Assembly: GCA_965217195.1 (NCBI GenBank)
Contig: CBDCHL010000003.1
Span: 124,001 to 188,000 of the forward strand
DNA: 64,000 nt
Source: UBA6623 sp965217195
GTDB taxonomy: Bacteria; Acidobacteriota; Terriglobia; Bryobacterales; UBA6623
Reading direction: 5' to 3'
Within the stretch, counting starts at the first letter, position 1, and every line of letters starts with the position of its first letter. A model generated the notes under the pieces. The model saw only the letters and a list, made by a program, of their open reading frames with translations, made no database searches and was not told the DNA's origin. Below, in pieces: positions 58,952 to 64,000 of this stretch. A program made the translations under genes and the position numbers.

Positions 58952-61225
58952 TTACCCACTGTTGCCCTTGCGTAGGGGCGCCATCGTGTTCCCGTAAATT
59001 TGCGCGTTTGCCGTCCTGAGCAATTTGCAGGCAACAACGTCGGGGCCGAGTCTACGCCTGTATTCGTCCGCGATTATCCAATCAGAAGCAATGTTGAGAA
59101 CGCGTGCGACCCCGTCTGGGCACTGATGGCGATGGGTGATGACGGCGTTCGGTAGATCTTCGAGACCGGCGGCGCGAACGGCGTCGGTCGCAAGCACCGG
59201 TTTGCCGGCTGCCAAATAAATCAACAGCACCTCCTGCATCGCACCGACCAGGGTGGGCTCGTCCCGGAACGGAGCCCACAGGAAGGCCGCACGGGACAAA
59301 TAGATATGCCATGTATCAGCCGGCCTCCCGGCGAGCACAATCAAGTTATCCTGCCGCTGAAGCCGGGCATCCCCGTCGAGTGCCTCAGAGTCCGAGCCGA
59401 CCAGAATGAAATCCAGTTCCGGATGACGCTCCGCCGTCGACACGAGCAAATCAACGTCGAGAAGGTCGGCTCGCAGAGGCCCCGCGTAAACCGCCGCCGG
59501 CCGGGTGGACGAACTCAACTCGGGCACCGTGTAGCGGCTGCCACGAGCCTTTAGAGCTAGAGCCCCGCTGGGTCGAAAGGCGCCGCGGAAGGGGATCAGC
59601 AGCGAGGCTGCGCGGCGACGGTCCGCCGGCAGCGCTTCGAGGACATTGGTCGAGCCGCCCAGGAGCCAACTTTCTTCGGGTAGCTCCCGATCCGAACCGC
59701 TCATAGGTGCGAGCCAAGCACAAGAAAAGATCGTGTTGGCGTTGCTCGACGGCCGGAGAGCCGCGGTCCGCGACGGCTCGTTAAGAAAGGAAAGAAGCAA
59801 CGTCTTTTCCCCGTGTTGTGCCGAGACCTTCTGTATCAGCGCGGCTGCCTGCTCCGTATCTTGCACATGGGTCACAGACAAGAACTCCGAATCTGCCCGG
59901 CCCACAGCTCCGATGCAGATGAGCGTAACCCGCTGACCTTGCTGCTCCAAGCTGCCGGCCAGGGCTTCCACCCATTCGTAGTCCGCCTCGCACCCGTCTT
60001 CATAGAAAACAAATACTCGAAACGGTTGCCTAACCCGTCGTAAACGCTCCAGGTGGCGCTCGCGAGCGATCCGCATGTTATCTCGGATCGCGCCATGGTC
60101 GTGTCTACCCGTCAGCGAACCATCATGGACGCGATACGCATAAAGGCACTCGTCGCCGTCGATGCGCCGGACCTCGCCAATCTCGGTGAGTCGCAGCCAG
60201 TAGTCGTAGTCTTCAGCGCCAAGCACCGAGCCGTCGTATTCCCCCGCCGCCATGGCCGCCGAGCGCCGGTAAAGAAAACAGGAACCGACAAAGTTGTCGT
60301 CTTCCAGCCCGAGGGCCTCGGTCGATCGAGGAAGGTCGAGTTGGTGGGTGACGTGGGGGCGCTGATGCATCACCCTTACATCCGAACCGGTCAGCGGGCG
60401 ACCCCTATCGTCAATGAGTTCGATATTGGAGTACGCCATGCGAACCGAAGGCCGGCGTAGAAGATAACCCAACAAAGCCGAAAGCATCTCCGGTTTCATG
60501 AGGTTGTCTGCCGAAGTCCAGGTAAGGAAGTCCCCGGAGGCCTCTCGAAAGCCTGCGTTTAGCGCCGCGGCGATACCCTCGTGTCGCCGCTTGATCACTC
60601 GCACACGGGAATCTCCCAACCAAGGGGTTAGAGCCGAACTGAGGTCCTCATCCGACCCGTCGTCCACGACGATCAGCTCCAGATTTTCGTAGCTTTGAGC
60701 CAACACGCTACGGACCGAGCCTGCCAGAAACTCTGCCTGGTTCCAAACCGGCAGAACGACGCTGATCTTCGGCCGGTAGGTTGGGTGACTAGCGAATGGA
60801 AGACCGTCGCCGGCCTGTGTAGTCTTCGGACGTGCGCCCATGTCCGATGGGCCGGGATCCGCCGAATCGATAGCAAGCGCATCCGCTGAAGGAAGTGCAA
60901 GATCGGCGGATTGAAACTCGCGGTAGCCGTACGGGAAGAAGCGGTGATACCAGCGAAGGTACAGATCGCGGTACCGCTCGCGGAGGTGGAGCGGCGTTAG
61001 GGATTCGACGAAATCCAACGCGGCATGAACGCCCCGCCGCATCCGAGCTCGGGGACGGGAGTTATGGAAGCGGACGATCCACTCGTCTCGAACATGCTCG
61101 GCGACTCGAAGCCGCTGTTGAGCCACACGTAGGTCGTCCGCGAGCTGCCGAGCGCGCTGCTCCCAAGTGGAAGGCTCGCCGGCAGCGGCTTGTTCAAAGG
61201 GCTGTTTGACGCCTGGTGGCTCCAT
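58952..61225 (-). CDS. Large bi-domain glycosyltransferase (GT2, then a GT4-like part)
   Basis: The 757-residue protein begins with a helical region (about 15-120), then a family 2 glycosyltransferase at about 150-400: 'ISVVLPVWNQAEFLAGSVRSVLAQ', 'ELIVVDDGSDED', 'WTSADNLMKPEMLSALLG' and 'EDYDYWLRL' (ED motif). The second half (about 400-745) resembles a GT-B glycosyltransferase tail: 'VLATDAVRAAGLEDLPNAVI' and 'AAVYAGPLRADLLDVDLLVS'. It may act in surface polysaccharide or glycoprotein synthesis. It is a single gene; start 61225 is the first reasonable Met. Confidence 0.85.
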   Translation of the reverse strand: MEPPGVKQPFEQAAAGEPSTWEQRARQLADDLRVAQQRLRVAEHVRDEWIVRFHNSRPRARMRRGVHAALDFVESLTPLHLRERYRDLYLRWYHRFFPYGYREFQSADLALPSADALAIDSADPGPSDMGARPKTTQAGDGLPFASHPTYRPKISVVLPVWNQAEFLAGSVRSVLAQSYENLELIVVDDGSDEDLSSALTPWLGDSRVRVIKRRHEGIAAALNAGFREASGDFLTWTSADNLMKPEMLSALLGYLLRRPSVRMAYSNIELIDDRGRPLTGSDVRVMHQRPHVTHQLDLPRSTEALGLEDDNFVGSCFLYRRSAAMAAGEYDGSVLGAEDYDYWLRLTEIGEVRRIDGDECLYAYRVHDGSLTGRHDHGAIRDNMRIARERHLERLRRVRQPFRVFVFYEDGCEADYEWVEALAGSLEQQGQRVTLICIGAVGRADSEFLSVTHVQDTEQAAALIQKVSAQHGEKTLLLSFLNEPSRTAALRPSSNANTIFSCAWLAPMSGSDRELPEESWLLGGSTNVLEALPADRRRAASLLIPFRGAFRPSGALALKARGSRYTVPELSSSTRPAAVYAGPLRADLLDVDLLVSTAERHPELDFILVGSDSEALDGDARLQRQDNLIVLAGRPADTWHIYLSRAAFLWAPFRDEPTLVGAMQEVLLIYLAAGKPVLATDAVRAAGLEDLPNAVITHRHQCPDGVARVLNIASDWIIADEYRRRLGPDVVACKLLRTANAQIYGNTMAPLRKGNSG

Positions 61226-61514
61226 GTCCTAGGCCGACCCCATGCCGGAGACGCGAAGTCCTGAACCCGGACTCTGCAATCAACGCAGTAGTGAAATGCG
61301 AAGCCGCACGTTGCGGACGTCGAAGCGATCATACCATGATAACGGATGACTCGAACGGTGTAACTTTTTCTTTCTAAGGCACTTCGCAGTGATTTATCGG
61401 TGTCGGCGTCAGAGTGGTAGAGAGACGTGCGGAAGGTGGGGAAAACGAGATTCCGGCGAGAATCGGATGTGATCCGCGGGCACGGTCGAACCGAGCAAAC
61501 CAAGAGCGACCTGT

Positions 61515-61856
61515 TCAGACGAGGACGCTTTCAGTCTCTTCCTGGCAGGCGACGCAGCGCGTCGCCCACGGTACAGCTTGCAGCCTGCGGGCCTTGATGG
61601 ACGCGCCGCAGCCTTCACACCAGCCGTATTCGCCGGTGCCGATTCGCTCCAAAGCCGACTCAACGGCGCGCGTGGTCTCCCAACCCGATGCCATCACCTG
61701 CAAAGCCAGCTCGCGGAGGCATTGGGATTGCGCGTCATCAATTGGGTCGGCCGTTTGTTGAACCTGAATCTCACTCGCCTCAAGTGCGGGTTTCCGAAGC
61801 GCTACGAGCTTGTCTTGGAGCTGATTGCGGAAGGTCTCTATTTGTTTCTTGGTCAT
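61515..61856 (-). CDS. DksA/TraR-type zinc-finger protein
   Basis: The 113-residue protein has a coiled-coil N-terminal half ('FRNQLQDKLVALRKPALEASEIQVQ') and a C4 zinc finger: 'YGWCEGCGASIKARRLQAVPWATRCVACQ' (two CxxC pairs, here about residues 78-105). DksA/TraR proteins bind the secondary channel of RNA polymerase with ppGpp. The acidic tip residues of DksA's coil cannot be mapped with certainty, so a full DksA role is not proven. Lone gene. Confidence 0.88.
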   Translation of the reverse strand: MTKKQIETFRNQLQDKLVALRKPALEASEIQVQQTADPIDDAQSQCLRELALQVMASGWETTRAVESALERIGTGEYGWCEGCGASIKARRLQAVPWATRCVACQEETESVLV

Positions 61857-62432
61857 GGCTACTTCCCCGGCACGTCGCCGGATCCGATCAATGCCTAGCA
61901 GAGATTATTCCGTAGGTGCTGAAGAACCACAATGGACAGGCCGCACCATTTTGATTTAGGTAGTACGACCTAGCGCCGGTGGGCCGTTTGGTTGGTCCCG
62001 ATTCCAGCCCCCTACCGCGTCGATTGCTGCCTCCAGCACTATCCTGCGTGCAACGCTTGACTCCCGGATCACCAGCCTTCATACTGGTTGGTATGTTTAG
62101 TGCGCGACCGCGGACTGTAGATTCCGACTTGTCGAAGAGCGCGAGGGTCGAGATGCGCTTCGAGTACTCTCGACCGCCGCAACGCCGCGAATCATGCCGC
62201 GCTCAGAGCGCCCGCCGGATTGCGAGCCGGACGAGCCCGGGTTTTGAAGTGCGTGCAGATGGCGTGTCCTGGAGCCTCCTGAGGTATTCTCAAGGCTCGT
62301 TCTTGGTGGCAGGCTACCGGCGCCCGGGCATCGACTAACTCAAGACCTCCTCTGGCGGCACTTTCCCGGTAACTCCGCCTTGTGCAGCTACAATGAAAGG
62401 CTTCTCTCGTCCACAAATAGGGGGACGGCTCA
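61857..62432. other. Intergenic stretch
   Basis: About 575 bases between the DksA/TraR-type gene and the lactonase. No gene, RNA or clear repeat; only a small CCAG/CTGG palindrome near 62070-62085. Confidence 0.4.
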
Positions 62433-63338
62433 ATGGCTTGGCGATTCGAACTTGTGGAAGGTCCGCTCGGCGGCGTCACCGAGGGACCGGCTTGGGACGG
62501 CGAGGCGCTTCTGTTTACCCACATCCCGGCCTCGCGCATCTTGCGCTACGATCCGGCCAGCGCGGGCTACACGGTTTACCGCGAAGGCACGGAGTGCGCC
62601 AATGGCTTGATGTTCGATGCAGGGGGCGCGCTCTTCGCCTGTGAGGGCAACACGCGTCGAGTGGTACGTTATGAACGCGGCGGGACAACGACAATCCTGA
62701 GCGACGCCTTCGAGGGCAAGCGATTCAACATTCCCAACGATCTCGCGATCGATCCGCGTGGACGAGTCTGGTTTACGGACCCTTTTTACGAAGGGGCGGC
62801 CGGGCCCTGGAGCGCGGACCGTTCGCAGAAGGAGCTTGATCACGATTCGGTCTACCGACTCGATCCACGAGAAACCGGACGCTGGGCGACGACGCGCGTC
62901 ACCTTCGACACAACCCGGCCCAACGGTTTGCTATTTTCGCTCGACCATCAGGTACTATACGTCGCCCAGAGCGGCCGCCGGCCTGATGAGACGCGGCAGC
63001 TTCGCGGATATCCGGTTCTCTCCAACGGATCGTTGGGAGATATGGAAGTGCTGCACGATTTCGGCTCCAATCGTGGGATCGACGGCATGTGCCTTGACAC
63101 CGAAGGCAATATCGTCGCCGCGGCGGGCTGGGAGTTGGGCGGCCCCGGTCCGATGATCTACGTTTTCTCGCCCTCGGGCGAAGTGATCGAAACCCACCCG
63201 GTCGACGCGAAACGGCCCACCAACTGCTCATTCGGCGGTCCGGATCTGACGATGCTCTATGTCACCAGCACGGAAGGGCACTTGTTCCGCGCACAGACCG
63301 AGCACCAGGGACGCCTTTGGTGCCCGCCGGCTCAGTAG
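62433..63338 (+). CDS. SMP-30/gluconolactonase-like protein (cytosolic)
   Basis: The 301-residue protein lacks a signal peptide and shows the SMP-30 propeller: 'VEGPLGGVTEGPAWDGEALL', 'ECANGLMFDAGGALF', 'RFNIPNDLAIDPRGRVWFTDPFYEG' and 'FDTTRPNGLLFSLDHQVLYV', 'GIDGMCLDTEGNIVAAAGWE'. The metal-binding Glu, Asn and Asp are conserved. It should hydrolyse sugar or aryl lactones. It is a second SMP-30 gene in this window. A secreted 'PDLQGTW' protein follows. Confidence 0.88.
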   Translation: MAWRFELVEGPLGGVTEGPAWDGEALLFTHIPASRILRYDPASAGYTVYREGTECANGLMFDAGGALFACEGNTRRVVRYERGGTTTILSDAFEGKRFNIPNDLAIDPRGRVWFTDPFYEGAAGPWSADRSQKELDHDSVYRLDPRETGRWATTRVTFDTTRPNGLLFSLDHQVLYVAQSGRRPDETRQLRGYPVLSNGSLGDMEVLHDFGSNRGIDGMCLDTEGNIVAAAGWELGGPGPMIYVFSPSGEVIETHPVDAKRPTNCSFGGPDLTMLYVTSTEGHLFRAQTEHQGRLWCPPAQ

Positions 63339-63453
63339 CCCGTCGCTGCAACACGGTATCCATCCAGGGCATCGAGTCTCTTGGGGCATTATCTGTCTTG
63401 CGCTAGAATTCGAAGTGCGCCTAGCGGCTTTACGTTCCTCGAGGAGGATCCCG

Positions 63454-64000
63454 ATGCGCCATCGACTTTCAGCCTCAGTTGTCGCCGCAATGGTCTTGAC
63501 GGCTGTGCTCGGCACCTTCTCAACCGCTGCACAACCGCCGGAGGATTCGTCGACCGACTCGGCTTCCCTCCCCCGCACGGCCTGGGGCGCCCCGGATCTC
63601 CAAGGCACGTGGGTGAACAACTCGGCGACTCCTTTGGAGCGGCCGAAAGAGTTCGCCGGGAAAGAGAAGCTGAACGACGAAGAATTGGCGGCCCTCAAGG
63701 AGAAAGCGGACGCAGTGCGCGACGGCGGCGACGCCTTCTTCGGAGACGACTTCGTCAAAGCCGCCGTGGCCGAGGGTATCAACTACCGATCGTTCGATAA
63801 CAATACGGGCAACTACAACCAGTTCTGGATCGTCAAGCGAGAGATCGAAAACCGCACGTCGTTGATCGTCGACCCGCCGGATGGACGAATGCCCGAGATG
63901 ACCGCGGAAGGCAAAGTGCGAGTAGAGGATCGCGGGAAGAGATTCCGGGGCAAATTCCCGGCCGGGCCCGAAGACCTAAACCTCCCCGCGCGCTGCATCA
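63454..64000 (+). CDS. Secreted 'PDLQGTW' family protein (partial)
   Basis: The gene runs off the right edge; 182 codons are visible. GAGGAGG lies 7 nt upstream of ATG 63454. A signal peptide (LSASVVAAMVLTAVLGTFSTAA) precedes 'TAWGAPDLQGTWVNNSATPL', then 'ERPKEFAGKEKLNDEELAAL'. This start is common in large families of secreted proteins of unknown function in Acidobacteriota and Gammaproteobacteria. The later part reads 'NYNQFWIVKREIENRTSLIV' and 'DPPDGRMPEMTAEGK'. Function unknown. Confidence 0.85.
   Translation, partial: MRHRLSASVVAAMVLTAVLGTFSTAAQPPEDSSTDSASLPRTAWGAPDLQGTWVNNSATPLERPKEFAGKEKLNDEELAALKEKADAVRDGGDAFFGDDFVKAAVAEGINYRSFDNNTGNYNQFWIVKREIENRTSLIVDPPDGRMPEMTAEGKVRVEDRGKRFRGKFPAGPEDLNLPARCI

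Overview
The window is GC-rich bacterial chromosome, densely coded on both strands in short operons. No ribosomal or classic marker gene is present, so placement rests on family content: a Ser/Thr kinase fused to TolB-like and TPR regions, a matrixin-type protease with IPT-like C-terminal domains, several IPT/TIG and PPC-domain secreted proteins, DUF1080, Tat-exported Gfo/Idh/MocA enzymes, SMP-30 lactonases, the 'PDLQGTW' secreted family and the 'STGPRTPEGK' family. This combination is typical of soil or marine Acidobacteriota. That assignment is inference.

Layout. 1-4100: tail of a chorismate-binding enzyme, a 7Fe ferredoxin, a VOC protein, Ku, then two secreted proteins, one with a PI3K/HipA-like kinase core. 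4200-10100: esterase, lipoprotein, a redoxin beside a cytochrome c-copper monooxygenase fusion, an SPFH/ribbon-helix-helix pair with palindromes, and tRNA-Glu. 10300-19300: Uma2 nuclease, kinase-TPR protein, exported Pcm, TIG protein, aldolase, frameshifted glycosyltransferase, DUF1080 and sugar isomerase. 19300-24100: divergent Nramp-like transporter, cytochrome c, orphan gluconate-dehydrogenase small subunit, amidase. 24150-29600: a lipid block of PlsY, an ACP-FAAL-acyltransferase fusion and a fatty-acyl-reductase-like SDR, which may make ether or otherwise modified lipids. 29700-44800: a broken secreted gene coupled to a matrixin protease, Gfo/Idh, DUF3891, TPR, PPC, methyltransferase, nucleoside-hydrolase-like, SurA-like, YhaM-like and BlaI-like genes.

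44800-49800 is the accessory part: 7-bp tandem repeats, a reverse-transcriptase remnant, an IS630-family element sitting in a small secreted gene (removing it restores the frame exactly), a protein of six ~53-residue repeats and a REP-like palindrome. 50200-61200: MaoC and an ADHFE1-like dehydrogenase, SelB, an APH-like kinase, esterase, SMP-30 and Gfo/Idh, and a large glycosyltransferase. Two copies of a 177-191 bp MITE-like element with IS5-like target duplications lie here. 61500-64000: DksA/TraR-type protein, a second SMP-30 and a truncated secreted protein.

The best candidates for a second look are the split lipid module, the SPFH/RHH operon with its operator-like palindromes, the redoxin/monooxygenase pair, the IS630 insertion, the MITE pair and the secreted kinase-like protein.
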